Position numbers and translations under genes: made by a program
Part shown: positions 15,849 to 24,920 of the stretch, in pieces
How positions within the stretch are numbered: position 1 is the first letter of the stretch
Layout: the number at the start of each line of letters is the position of its first letter
Notes under the pieces: generated by a model
Databases searched by the model: none
The model's input: the letters and a program-made list of their open reading frames with translations, nothing else
Told to the model about the DNA's origin: nothing
Source of the DNA: Parafrankia sp. EUN1f
GTDB taxonomy: Bacteria > Actinomycetota > Actinomycetes > Frankiales > Frankiaceae
Length of the DNA stretch: 64,000 nucleotides
Direction: 5' to 3'
Assembly: GCF_000177675.1 (NCBI RefSeq)
Contig: NZ_ADGX01000041.1
Span: 1-64,000 of the forward strand

Positions 15849-18800
15849 TCACGAGGATCCGCCGTCTCCGTCGCCGTCGGCGGTGGCCGGAACAGCGCCA
15901 CGGGCGGCCTCGAGCTCGCCTCTCAACCGGGTGACCTCGTCGCGCCATCTCGCCACGGCGGCCTCCTTGATCTCCCCGTAGCCCTTCACCGCAAGCGGGG
16001 AGCGGGCGGCCCGCAGCAGCGCCTCGTACGGCACCGCGGGCCCCGGTTCGAGCAGCTCGGTCATGAGCCGTTCGAACTCCTCGATCACGGCGCGCTCGGT
16101 CCGCCGGTCGGCGAGCAGGCCGAACGGGTCGAACGGCGTCCCGCGCAGCGGCTTCATCGCGCGCAGCAGGCGGAACGCGGCGGCGTAGGGCCGGCCCATC
16201 GGGAGCTTCTTCGACATGCCCAGCGCGCGCAGCACCGGCGGGTGGAGGTGGTAGGTCACCTGGTACGGGCCGTCGATGCCCAGCTCACTCGCGACCTGGT
16301 CATAGTCGACCTTCAGGTGCAGCCGGGCGACCTCGTACTCGTCCTTGTAGGTCAGCAGCTTGAACCAGGCCTCGGCCACGGCGCGGGTGAGCTCCCACCC
16401 GTACTCGGCTCCGTCGCGGGCCGCCGCCTTCTCGACCAGCCCCACGAAGCGGCGTGCCAGCCCGGGACCCGAGTAGTCGATCACCTGCGCGGTCCGGCGG
16501 ACGAGTAGATCGCGCAGTTCAGGCAGCTCACGCAACTCGCTCGGCAGGGCCGAACCGTCGACCAGCGGCGCGGCCCGGTCGAGCGCCGCCGGCGATGGAT
16601 CGTGCAACGCCGGGCCGCTCGCCGAAGCCCTTCCCCCCGCCGCGGAACCACCCGCCGCGGAACCGCCCGCCGACGGGCCTGCGGGGCCCACTGCCAGGCA
16701 GGCCTCGACCGCGGCGGGGTCGTGGGCGGCCCAGCGGCCCCACTCGAACGCCTCACGGTTCGCGGCGGCGGCCCGGCCCTGGCGGCGCAACGCGGCCTCG
16801 AGGTCGTCCAGGGTCAGCGGCAGCCCGCCGAGCTGGAACGCGGCCCCGAGCAGGACGACGTTGCCGAGGAGCTGGTCGGCGAAGACCCGCTCGGCGATCC
16901 GCCGCCCGTCCACGAACGCCGTTCGCTCGCTGCCGAGCCGGCCCTCGACCGCTCGGCGCAGGTCGTCGGGATCGGGCGCGGCGGCGTTGCCCTGGAGCAT
17001 CGCGGTGGTCGGGGTGAGTTCCGCCTCGACCACCGCGATGGTGTGCCCGGGCCTGGTCCGGCCCAGGTTGGAGGCGGTCGCGGCCTGCAGGATGTCTCCG
17101 GAGAGATACAGGTCCGCGCCGCCGGACCCGACTGTGGCGGACCCGATCTCGGCCCGGGACGTCGCGAGGTTCAGGTGCGAGACGACCGCGCCCGCCTTCT
17201 GCGACAGCCCGGTCTGGTCGACGCCACCGACGACGAGGCCAGCCGATTCGGCCGCCGCGGCGATGATCCGGCTCGCGGTGACGATGCCCGTCCCGCCGAT
17301 GCCGGTGAGGTAGATGCCGTACTGGCCGTCGACGCGCGGGGCGTCCGGCACCGGCAGGGTGCCCGCCGGGAGCGCGGGCCGGGCGTCCCGGCCACGCCGG
17401 CGCCGGCCGCCCACCGAACCGGCACCAGCCCCCGAACCGGCACCACTTTCCGCTGCCGCACCGCTCCCCTGCTCCGGGATGTCCGCCTTCGGCGCGGGCC
17501 GCGCGGGCCGCGCGGGCCGCAGGCGCGACGGGCGCTTCGGGCGCACCGTGACGAACGACGGGCAGTCGCCGTCCAGGCAGGTGTAGTCGCGGTTGCAGGA
17601 CAAATCGTCGATACGCCGCTTGATCCCGAGCTCGGTCTCGACGGGCAGCACCGACAGGCAGTTGCTCTTGGTGCCGCAGTCGCCGCAGCCCTCGCAGACG
17701 GCCTCGTTGATGACGACCCGCCGGGGCGGTTCGGGCAGCTCACCGCGCTTGCGCAGCCGTCGCGCCTCCGCCGCGCAGCGCTGGTCGTAAATGATCACCG
17801 TCACGCCGGTGACGTCGCGCAGTTCCTCCTGGACCTGCGGCAGCGCATCGCGCCCGCGTACCTGGACCCCCCGCGCCCAGCGGGCCCGGCGCCCGTACCG
17901 CTTCGGGTCCTCCGCGCAGACGACGATCCGCCGCACGCCCTCGGCTTCCAGCGCCCGGGTCATCGCCGGGACGTCCATCAGGCCGGTGACGTCCTGGCCG
18001 CCGGTCATGGCCACGGCAGCGTTGTAGAGGATCTTGAAGGTGATGTCGGCGCCGGCCGCGACACTCGCCCGGATGGCCAGTGTCCCGGAGTGGCTCAGCG
18101 TGCCGTCGCCGAGGTTCTGGATGAGGTGCGGCTCGCCGACGAACGGCGACAGCCCGATCCACGGGACGCCCTCGGACCCCATCGGCGTCGGCGGCATGCT
18201 TGTCATGCCCTTGTTGCGGCTCTCGAAGTACATGATCCCGTGGCAGCCGACGCCACCGCCGACGAGCGCGCCGTCCGGGAAGACGGTGGAGCGGTTGTGC
18301 GGGCACCCGCTGCAGAACCCGGGCGACCGCGAGGGCAGGTCGATCAGCGGCAGCGGCACCGGCACCCGCCGTGGCCGGGCGGCACCGGAGGCGCCCGCCG
18401 CCCCGGCCCCGGCGGCACCCGCACCCGCATCCGCATCGGCAGGTACGGCCAGCTCCGGGCGCACCCGGGTGAGCGCCTTCGCGATCACCGCCGGATCCAG
18501 CTCGCCGACGCTGGAGAGCAGCGTGCCGCCGCCGACGGCCCGCTTGCCGTGGATCGGCGTCAGGACCCCCGCCTCGTGCAGGACCGAGCGCAGGTGCGTC
18601 TCGACGAACGGCCGCTTCTCCTCGACGACGACGATCTCGTCGACGGACCGGGCGAACTCGGTGACGGTGCTCTCCACCAGGGGATACATCATCCCGAGCT
18701 TGAGCACCCGCACGCCCGCGGCGGCGAGGTCGCCGGGACGCACACCGAGATCGGTGAGCGCCTGGACGACGTCGAAGTACGTCTTGCCGCCGCAGACGAC

Positions 18801-19661
18801 GCCCAGCGGCGCGCCCGGGGCGGCGCCGACGACCCGGTCGAGGCCGTTGCGGCGGGCGTAGGCGGCGGCGGCGCGCAGCCGGTGGTCGACGACGAGCGCC
18901 TCCTGGCCGGGCACCGCGTGCGGGCCGATCGTCACCTGCGGCCGGTGCCGCCACGCGACGCCGTCGACGAGCACGTCCGAGTCCGGCGGGTCCACCGGGT
19001 CGTGCCGGTCCAGGTCGAGGTCGACACTGCCGACCCCGTCCGCCACCGCGGTGACGATCTTCATCCCGACCCAGGAGCCGCAGTAGCGCGAAAGCCGGTA
19101 GGCGTGGACGCCGAGGTCGAGGACTTCCTGCTGGTCGCCGGGGTACAGCACCGGCACGCAGGCGTCCTCGAAGGTGAAGAGGCTTTCGCAGGGCAGCGTG
19201 GACGACTTGGCCGTCGGGTCGTCGCCGCAGAACATCACGACGCCGCCGCCGGGACCGGAGCCCATCGCGTTGGCGTGCTTGAGGACGTCGCCGCAGCGGT
19301 CGAGGCCGGGCGTCTTGCCGTACCAGGCCCCGACGACCCCGTCGACCTCGGTGTAGCCGCTGACCGCGCCCATCTGGCTGCCCCACACCACCGCGGCGGC
19401 GAGCTCCTCGTTCAGCCCGGGGCGGTGCACGATCCGGTGCTCGCCGAGCGTGGCGCCGAGGCGTTCCAGCGTCAGGTCGAACGTGCCCAGCGGGGAGCCC
19501 GGGTAGCCGGAGACCATCGTCGCGGTCGTCAGTCCGTCCCGGGCGTCGACCTGCTCGCGGACCACCAGCAACCGGGCGAGGGTCTCGACGCCCGACAGCA
19601 GCTTCGCCGCCGCCCGGGCGGGGCGCGCCGCGGCGGCTTCCGTTCCCACCACCGCGGTCAT
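15849..19661 (-). CDS. Fused indolepyruvate-type 2-oxoacid:ferredoxin oxidoreductase
   Basis: 1270 residues joining the alpha (IorA) and gamma (IorB) parts in one chain. The N-terminus has the PFOR-type region VSGYPGSPLGTFDL and GVVMFCGDDPTAKSST. The thiamine diphosphate domain shows GFCSGCPHNRST and LGDGTLSHSG. A cysteine-rich Fe-S region (CEGCGDCGTKSNC ... CLDGDC) lies near residue 650-700. A gamma-type Rossmann domain (YLTGIGGTGIVTASRIIAAA) follows, then a DUF6537-like C-terminus. It decarboxylates an aryl or branched 2-oxoacid to the acyl-CoA and reduces ferredoxin. It overlaps the upstream amidohydrolase by 4 nt. Ala/Gly/Pro linkers around residues 410-430 and 735-775 are low complexity. 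Confidence 0.92.
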   Translation of the reverse strand: MTAVVGTEAAAARPARAAAKLLSGVETLARLLVVREQVDARDGLTTATMVSGYPGSPLGTFDLTLERLGATLGEHRIVHRPGLNEELAAAVVWGSQMGAVSGYTEVDGVVGAWYGKTPGLDRCGDVLKHANAMGSGPGGGVVMFCGDDPTAKSSTLPCESLFTFEDACVPVLYPGDQQEVLDLGVHAYRLSRYCGSWVGMKIVTAVADGVGSVDLDLDRHDPVDPPDSDVLVDGVAWRHRPQVTIGPHAVPGQEALVVDHRLRAAAAYARRNGLDRVVGAAPGAPLGVVCGGKTYFDVVQALTDLGVRPGDLAAAGVRVLKLGMMYPLVESTVTEFARSVDEIVVVEEKRPFVETHLRSVLHEAGVLTPIHGKRAVGGGTLLSSVGELDPAVIAKALTRVRPELAVPADADAGAGAAGAGAAGASGAARPRRVPVPLPLIDLPSRSPGFCSGCPHNRSTVFPDGALVGGGVGCHGIMYFESRNKGMTSMPPTPMGSEGVPWIGLSPFVGEPHLIQNLGDGTLSHSGTLAIRASVAAGADITFKILYNAAVAMTGGQDVTGLMDVPAMTRALEAEGVRRIVVCAEDPKRYGRRARWARGVQVRGRDALPQVQEELRDVTGVTVIIYDQRCAAEARRLRKRGELPEPPRRVVINEAVCEGCGDCGTKSNCLSVLPVETELGIKRRIDDLSCNRDYTCLDGDCPSFVTVRPKRPSRLRPARPARPAPKADIPEQGSGAAAESGAGSGAGAGSVGGRRRRGRDARPALPAGTLPVPDAPRVDGQYGIYLTGIGGTGIVTASRIIAAAAESAGLVVGGVDQTGLSQKAGAVVSHLNLATSRAEIGSATVGSGGADLYLSGDILQAATASNLGRTRPGHTIAVVEAELTPTTAMLQGNAAAPDPDDLRRAVEGRLGSERTAFVDGRRIAERVFADQLLGNVVLLGAAFQLGGLPLTLDDLEAALRRQGRAAAANREAFEWGRWAAHDPAAVEACLAVGPAGPSAGGSAAGGSAAGGRASASGPALHDPSPAALDRAAPLVDGSALPSELRELPELRDLLVRRTAQVIDYSGPGLARRFVGLVEKAAARDGAEYGWELTRAVAEAWFKLLTYKDEYEVARLHLKVDYDQVASELGIDGPYQVTYHLHPPVLRALGMSKKLPMGRPYAAAFRLLRAMKPLRGTPFDPFGLLADRRTERAVIEEFERLMTELLEPGPAVPYEALLRAARSPLAVKGYGEIKEAAVARWRDEVTRLRGELEAARGAVPATADGDGDGGSS

Positions 19662-20908
19662 GGGTAGAGCCTCGGGTTGACGTAGGCGAACTCGCCGCCC
19701 TTGAGCACCGCGCGACGGCGGTCCGGGTTCTGCAGGACGGTGATGTCGGTGGTCGGGTCACCGTCGACGATCAGCAGGTCGGCGAGCGCGCCGGGACGGA
19801 TCTGGCCGACGTCGAGGCCGACGAGCGGGCCCAGGTCGCGGGTGGCGGTGTTGATCGCCTCGACCGGGCTCATACCGACCAGCTCGACGTAGCGCTCCAG
19901 CTCGGCGGCGTAGGTGCCGTGCCGGGTCCACTGGTGGCCGAAGTCGCCGCCGGCGACGATGCGGATGCCCTCGTCGCGCAGCAGGCGCAGGCCCTCGACC
20001 TGGGCGTGGAACTCCTTCTCGTACCCGGCGCGCTCGATCTTGTCCGGGGTGACGCCCCACGGCTCGGCGTGGCCGCTGACCATGGCGTAGAGGTAGTGCA
20101 GACCGGGGCACACCCAGACGTCGTCGCGCCGGGCCCGCAGCTCGCGCAGCGCGACCTCGTCGAGGAAACAGGCGTGGTGGATGAGCCGCACCCCGGCGCG
20201 GGCGGCCATCGCGACGCTGGCGGAGCCGCGGGCGTGGACGGATATGAACGCCCCGTGCCGGTCGGCCTCGTCGACGGCCGCGGCCAGCATCTCGTCGTTC
20301 ATGTAGAGGTCGTCGGAGGGGTACTCGGGGACGATCCCGTCGCCGGAGATGAACAGCTTCAGCACCCGCACGCCGGTGTCGCACTGCCGGGCGACGGCCT
20401 CGCGCAGGTCACGGGCGTCGGTGACGACGATGGTCATCCCGGTGTCGGCGCTGATCGCGCCCGCCTCGGTGATCATCGTGCCGCTGGGGAGGATGCGCGG
20501 GCCCGGTAAGTAGCCGCGGTCGATCGCGTCCCGGGTGCGGATGTCGTCGAAGGGCTGGGAGACCCCGGCACCGATGACGAGGGTGTAGCCGCTCTCCAGG
20601 TAGGTGCGGGCCACCGCGGCGACGTCGAGCGCGTGCGGCGCCGCGGGGGCGTTCGCCACCGAGACATGGTCGAAGACGAAGTCGAGTGGCCAGCTCAGGT
20701 GCACGTGGGCGTCCCCGAGCCCCGGCAGGACGGCCGCGCCCCGGACGTCGACGACCCGCACCGCGTGCTCGTCCACCGCCAGCCGCCCGGCGCTGACCTG
20801 GGCGACGCGCTCACCGTCGAGCAGGATGTCGCCGTCGGCGATCACTCCCGCCGGCTGCTCCGCGCAGGTCACTATCCGGGCGTTCCTGATCAGCGTGCGC
20901 TCGGTCAT
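19658..20908 (-). CDS. Amidohydrolase family protein (imidazolonepropionase/prolidase-like)
   Basis: 416 residues, metal-dependent amidohydrolase. The start is RTLIRNARIVTCAE, the metal site is GLGDAHVHLSW (HxH, about residues 67-69), HARGSASVAMAARAGVRLIH carries the next ligands, and VAGGDFGHQWTRHG carries the late Asp. The C-terminus LRPGALADLLIVDGDPTTDI (here QIRPGALADLLIV) is typical of the class that includes Xaa-Pro dipeptidase-like and imidazolonepropionase-like enzymes. It is the first gene of a two-gene unit with the ferredoxin oxidoreductase. The substrate is unknown. Confidence 0.9.
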   Translation of the reverse strand: MTERTLIRNARIVTCAEQPAGVIADGDILLDGERVAQVSAGRLAVDEHAVRVVDVRGAAVLPGLGDAHVHLSWPLDFVFDHVSVANAPAAPHALDVAAVARTYLESGYTLVIGAGVSQPFDDIRTRDAIDRGYLPGPRILPSGTMITEAGAISADTGMTIVVTDARDLREAVARQCDTGVRVLKLFISGDGIVPEYPSDDLYMNDEMLAAAVDEADRHGAFISVHARGSASVAMAARAGVRLIHHACFLDEVALRELRARRDDVWVCPGLHYLYAMVSGHAEPWGVTPDKIERAGYEKEFHAQVEGLRLLRDEGIRIVAGGDFGHQWTRHGTYAAELERYVELVGMSPVEAINTATRDLGPLVGLDVGQIRPGALADLLIVDGDPTTDITVLQNPDRRRAVLKGGEFAYVNPRLYP

Positions 20909-20960
20909 GGTCGCGTTCCCCTCCCGACACGTCGGCGACAGGTCTCACCCGCCGCCACCC

Positions 20961-21078
20961 GCCCAACCCCAGCTCGCCCAACCCCGACTCGCCCGAGCTC
21001 CAGCTCGGCCGAACCCCAGCTCGGCCGAACCCCAGCTCGGCCGAACCCCAGCTCCGCCAGACGCCAGCTCCGCCAGAC
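20961..21078. repeat. Degenerate 15/16-bp tandem repeat
   Basis: Repeats of a unit like GCTCGGCCGAACCCCA fill most of the space between the amidohydrolase start and the alcohol dehydrogenase stop. The last copies (GCTCCGCCAGACGCCA) merge into the sequence just beyond the alcohol dehydrogenase stop codon. Confidence 0.85.
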
Positions 21079-21079
21079 G

Positions 21080-22156
21080 TCAGACGATCACGGTTCGGAT
21101 GCCTTCGGCGCGGTTGAGCAGGGCGATCCCGTCGTTGATCTCGTCCAGGCTGATCTTGTTCGAGACCATCGAGCTGAGGTCCAGCCGCCCGCTCTCGGCC
21201 AGCCGGATGAATCGGGGCATGTCTCTGAGAATCTGCGCCCCACCCACCACGGAGCCAGCGATGCGCTTGCCGGAGAAGATCGCGGAGATCGCCGGCAGGG
21301 TCAGCGTGGCGTCCTTCGCGGGCATGCCGACCAGGGTCACCGCGCCCTCGGCCCGGGCCATGTCGAAGGCCTGCACCATCAGGGCGGGCAGCCCGACGAC
21401 CTCGAAGCTGTAGTCGACGCCGCGGCCCGCGGTCAGGTCGCGGACCTGCGCGACGGGGTCGCCCTCGGCCGGGTCGATCACGTGGGTCGCCCCGGCGAGC
21501 AGGCTCGTCTCACGCCGCCCCGCCGACAGGTCGATGGCGATGATGGTGGCCGCGCCGGCGATCCGCGCACCCTGGATGACGGACTGCCCGACACCACCGC
21601 AGCCGATCACGGCGACGGACGAGCCGGGGGTGACCCCGGCCGTGATGAGCGCGGCACCGAGCCCGGTGGTCACTCCACAGCCGATCAGCGCGAGGTGCTC
21701 GTCCGGCAGGTCGGTCTGGACCGCGATCACCGAGGCCTCGTCGACCACCATCGCCTCGGCGAACGTCCCGCAGCCGCACACCGCGGGCGCCTGGCGGCCG
21801 TCGGGCAGCGTGAAACGCGGCTTCGCCTTGACGGGACCACCCAGCTCACAGTGGTTCGACATCCCGTTGATGCACCACCAGCACGAACCGCAGGCCGGCG
21901 AGACGGAGGCGAGCACCCGGTCGCCCACCCGCACCCGGCGGACCTCCGCGCCGACCTCCTCGACCACGCCGCAGGCCTCGTGGCCCGGCACGGTCGGAAG
22001 CGGCAGCGGCGAGAGACCGTTGATGACGGTCAGGTCGGTGTGGCAAATGCCGCTCGCCCTGATCCGGACCAGCACATCCCGCGGGCCGACCGCGGGCTGC
22101 GCGACATCCTCCAGGACCAGCGGCTTCTCGGCTTCGTAGGCGACGGCGACCCGCAC
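21080..22156 (-). CDS. Zinc-dependent alcohol dehydrogenase (MDR family)
   Basis: 358 residues of the long-chain zinc alcohol dehydrogenase family. Catalytic zinc ligands are seen in GICHTDLTV (Cys-x-His) and GHEACGVVEEVG. A set of cysteines for structural zinc lies in the loop CGSCWWCINGMSNHC. NAD-binding VAVIGCGGVGQSVIQGA follows. GTG at 22154-22156 was chosen because AGGAGGA lies 6 nt upstream and the family N-terminus VRVAVAYEAEKPLV begins there. The divergent SDR at 22342 shares the promoter region, suggesting joint control of an alcohol-to-ketone or acid conversion. Confidence 0.92.
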   Translation of the reverse strand: MRVAVAYEAEKPLVLEDVAQPAVGPRDVLVRIRASGICHTDLTVINGLSPLPLPTVPGHEACGVVEEVGAEVRRVRVGDRVLASVSPACGSCWWCINGMSNHCELGGPVKAKPRFTLPDGRQAPAVCGCGTFAEAMVVDEASVIAVQTDLPDEHLALIGCGVTTGLGAALITAGVTPGSSVAVIGCGGVGQSVIQGARIAGAATIIAIDLSAGRRETSLLAGATHVIDPAEGDPVAQVRDLTAGRGVDYSFEVVGLPALMVQAFDMARAEGAVTLVGMPAKDATLTLPAISAIFSGKRIAGSVVGGAQILRDMPRFIRLAESGRLDLSSMVSNKISLDEINDGIALLNRAEGIRTVIV

Positions 22157-22240
22157 GGACGATCCTCCTATCGGCACGGGCAGGCGGCGGCACGGGGAGA
22201 CACGTGCGCCGGGTCCGCGCAACAGCGCCGACAATATTTC

Positions 22241-22254
22241 AGTAACCGCTCACT
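22241..22254. promoter_or_regulatory. Operator-like palindrome (site 4 of shared motif)
   Basis: AGTAACCGCTCACT, 12 of 14 consensus positions, centred between the divergent alcohol dehydrogenase and SDR starts (about 85 bp from each). A weaker related site with GTGAGCACTC lies at about 22286-22299. Confidence 0.55.
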
Positions 22255-22341
22255 CCGCAAGACCTCCCACATTTGCCGTAAGTATGTGAGCACTCTGTTA
22301 TCATTCGGCCTGACAACGGTGCCGACGATGGTGAGGTCCTC

Positions 22342-23157
22342 GTGGGGTCCCTGGATGGCCGCATAGCAATCGTCACCGGCGCCAGCCGCGGCATCGGCGC
22401 GAACATCGCCGAGCGCCTCGCCGGCGAGGGAGCAGCCGTGGCCCTGGTCGCCCGCACCGTCGACGCGGGTTCCGCGCCGCTGCCGGGCTCGATCTCGGAG
22501 ACCGTCGAGCGGATCCGGGCCCGCGGTGGCGAGGCCGTCGCGATCCGGGCCGACCTCACCGACCCGGCGGACGTCGAGACGGTCATCGAGCGGGCCGAGG
22601 CGGCCCTCGGTCCGGTCGACATCCTCGTCAACAACGCGGGGGTCAACTTCTACGGGCCCGCGCTCGACATCACCCCCCGGCGCTACGCGCTGATGTTCCA
22701 GATGATGGTCCACGCCCCCTTCCGGCTCTGCCAGCTCGCCGTTCCCGGCATGGTCAGCCGCGGCCGGGGCTGGATCGTGAACATCACCTCGAAGCAGGCC
22801 CGGCACCCGCTCGGGCCGCCCTATCCGGACTGGTCGCGCGACGGCTGCGTCCCCTACGGCATGTGCAAGGCAGCGATCGACCGGCTCTCCACCGGCCTCG
22901 CCGCGGAGCTTGAGGGCACCGGTGTCGCCGTCAACGCGCTCGGGACGGCAGGCCTGGTCATGACGCCGGGCGTCGCCGTCGTCTCCCCGCACACGCCGGA
23001 CAACGTCCCGGTCGAGCCGGACAGTGCGATGGCCGACGCGGCCCTGCGGCTGTGCGGCGTGGACCCGGCGACCGCGACCGGAAAGATCGTCTACAGCATG
23101 CACTATCTCGACCAGCCCTTCCAGGAAGGCCCCTGGGCGCTCGCCGAGACCTTCTGA
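22342..23157 (+). CDS. SDR family oxidoreductase
   Basis: 271 residues. The cofactor loop VTGASRGIGANIAERLAGEG is canonical, with NNAGVNF near residue 98 and the catalytic tetrad completed by NITSKQ and YGMCKAAID (Tyr-x3-Lys). A stretch between Ser and Tyr (ARHPLGPPYPDWSRDG) is longer than usual and resembles SDRs with peroxisomal-type hydroxyacyl or large substrates. GTG start with GTGAGG about 5 nt upstream. It is transcribed divergently from the zinc alcohol dehydrogenase. Confidence 0.9.
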   Translation: MGSLDGRIAIVTGASRGIGANIAERLAGEGAAVALVARTVDAGSAPLPGSISETVERIRARGGEAVAIRADLTDPADVETVIERAEAALGPVDILVNNAGVNFYGPALDITPRRYALMFQMMVHAPFRLCQLAVPGMVSRGRGWIVNITSKQARHPLGPPYPDWSRDGCVPYGMCKAAIDRLSTGLAAELEGTGVAVNALGTAGLVMTPGVAVVSPHTPDNVPVEPDSAMADAALRLCGVDPATATGKIVYSMHYLDQPFQEGPWALAETF

Positions 23158-23182
23158 GGCTCACAGACACAAAGCGCAAAAC

Positions 23183-23221
23183 CGAGGCGGCCACCCTCTC
23201 AGCTCGGGGGCGGCCGCCTCG
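23183..23221. terminator. Bidirectional terminator-like stem-loop
   Basis: Perfect 10-bp arms CGAGGCGGCC and GGCCGCCTCG with a 19-nt loop lie between the convergent SDR and SnoaL-like genes. There is no U-run, as is common in high-GC actinobacteria. Confidence 0.65.
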
Positions 23222-23253
23222 CGCTCAGGTTGTCGCTGCCAGGCAAGATGCCG

Positions 23254-23742
23254 CTAGGCCGGGTCGAGCGTGGCCAGCAGCAGGGCGGTGTCCTGCTGGA
23301 AGACCCTGATCTCGCGGATCACACCCGCCCGCACCCGGATCAGCTCGACGACGTCGACCGTCGCCGAGCGGCCGGTGGACGTCGCCGTCCAGGTCTGGGT
23401 CGTGAGCTGGACGACCAGCTCACCGGCGTCCCCGGACTCCCCGGATCCGCCAGCGTCCCCGGAACCGCCGGCTGCGGTGCCGGTGCCGGTGCCGGCACCG
23501 CAGCCGCTGATCCTGGTGTCGCTGATCGTGCGGCTCCAGTAGCGGGCGAACTCGACGCCCATCTGCTCGGCGCCGGCGTGCCCGGAGTACCAGCCGCCGT
23601 GTGGGAGGGACGCCGGCTGCTGGATGCGGATCTGCGGGTCGAACAGCGCGAACGCGCCGTCCCGGTCACCGGCGAGGAACCGCCGGGCCAGCTCCTCCAC
23701 CACGGCGGCCGGGCTCTCCCGCGCGAGCGCGTTCCCGCTCAC
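23254..23742 (-). CDS. SnoaL/NTF2-like protein
   Basis: 162 residues with an alpha+beta barrel pattern typical of SnoaL-like/limonene-epoxide-hydrolase-like folds: VVEELARRFLAGDRDGAFALF near the N-terminus, SLPHGGWYSGHAGAEQMG in the middle and a C-terminal VDVVELIRVRAGVIREIRVF strand pair. A Gly-Thr-Gly-Ala insertion (about residues 75-105) is low complexity. Its GTG start overlaps the Rieske gene stop by 4 nt, so it is probably an accessory, cyclase or isomerase in the same pathway. The catalytic role is not deducible. Confidence 0.85.
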   Translation of the reverse strand: MSGNALARESPAAVVEELARRFLAGDRDGAFALFDPQIRIQQPASLPHGGWYSGHAGAEQMGVEFARYWSRTISDTRISGCGAGTGTGTAAGGSGDAGGSGESGDAGELVVQLTTQTWTATSTGRSATVDVVELIRVRAGVIREIRVFQQDTALLLATLDPA

Positions 23743-24917
23743 GCCTCCCGGACTTTCCGCTGTTCGCGGTAGGCCGCCACCGCGGCGGCGAAGTTACGGT
23801 GCAGGTGCTGCGGGGCCGGCTCGTTGCGGCCGAACACGACCGTGTCGAATCCGCCCGTGCGGACACCGGGCTCCGTGCGGCCGGCCACCCAGAAGTCCTC
23901 ACCGTCGACGACCGTCTCGCAGATCCACGGTGCCATGTCGACGGCCTTGGCGCGTTCCGCCTCCGAAAGCCCGGGACGCAGGTAGACGGAGTGCAGGACC
24001 TGGGAGGTGGCGCTGCCGGTAGGCATGATCTGCCACAGCTCGATGTGCCGGCTGTCGAAGGTCATGCAGGTGTTCGGGAAGAGCGAGTACTGGTAGCTGA
24101 AATGCTGCGTGACGTCGCCCCATTCGCCCTCGGGCCGGTCGATCAGCTCGTCGATCGAGCGCAGCGCGGAGCAGTTGCGCAGGTGCGCGCCGAAGGCGTC
24201 GAAGGTCAGCACACCTCCGTACGCGTAGGTCCGCAGTGTCTTCCGGTGCAGGTAGTTGAAGTGGTAGTTCTCCCGGAAGGTGTCGAGCGTGACCTTCCAG
24301 TTGGCCCCCACCTCGTGGATGTGCGGCGCGTTGTGCGGCGCCCACCCGGCGAAGTCGAGCATGGCCAGCTCACCGGCGAGCTGCGGGCCGAGGTAGGCGT
24401 CGATGTCCAGCGGCTCGCCGCCCGGCCGCAGCCGGCCGACGATCAGCCCGTACCCCTCGACGACCGGCAGCTCGACGAGCCCCTTGTCCTCCCGGCACAT
24501 CCCGTCGAAGTACTGCTCGGACGGAACGCTGACCAGGCTGCCTTCCAGGTCGTAGGTCCAGGAGTGGAAGGGGCAGCTGAACCTCTTGGCCTTGCCCGTG
24601 CCGTCCGCCAGCCGCACACCACGGTGCCGGCAGGCGTTCGTCAGTGCCCGGAGCTGGCCGCCCGCGTCCCTCGTCAGCAGGATCGAGGTGCCGCAGATGT
24701 CCACCGTGTGGTAGGTCTCCGGGCCGGGCAGGGCACCCGAAAGGCACAGCACGATCGGCTGGTTACGGAAAAGCGCCTCGAACTCGTCGGAGAAGTACCC
24801 GTCCGAGTAGATCTCGGTCGACACCTCGAGCACCGAGTCGACCACGTCGGTGGTGTTGTTCTCGATGTGGTCGAGCAGCCGGCGTACCAGGCTGTGGTCC
24901 AGCGACTCCCTGTCCAC
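23739..24917 (-). CDS. Rieske non-heme iron oxygenase, large subunit
   Basis: 392 residues, aromatic-ring-hydroxylating dioxygenase alpha-subunit type. The Rieske [2Fe-2S] site is CRHRG ... CPFHSW (about residues 92-115). The mononuclear iron ligands lie in ENYHFNYLHRKTL (about residues 195-207), with a late Asp expected in the C-terminal SRPBCC-like domain. The start is GTG, 3 nt after the upstream amidohydrolase stop. It uses O2 and electrons from a reductase not seen nearby. Its neighbours suggest oxidative attack on a ring or methyl group. Confidence 0.93.
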   Translation of the reverse strand: MDRESLDHSLVRRLLDHIENNTTDVVDSVLEVSTEIYSDGYFSDEFEALFRNQPIVLCLSGALPGPETYHTVDICGTSILLTRDAGGQLRALTNACRHRGVRLADGTGKAKRFSCPFHSWTYDLEGSLVSVPSEQYFDGMCREDKGLVELPVVEGYGLIVGRLRPGGEPLDIDAYLGPQLAGELAMLDFAGWAPHNAPHIHEVGANWKVTLDTFRENYHFNYLHRKTLRTYAYGGVLTFDAFGAHLRNCSALRSIDELIDRPEGEWGDVTQHFSYQYSLFPNTCMTFDSRHIELWQIMPTGSATSQVLHSVYLRPGLSEAERAKAVDMAPWICETVVDGEDFWVAGRTEPGVRTGGFDTVVFGRNEPAPQHLHRNFAAAVAAYREQRKVREA

Positions 24918-24920
24918 GCC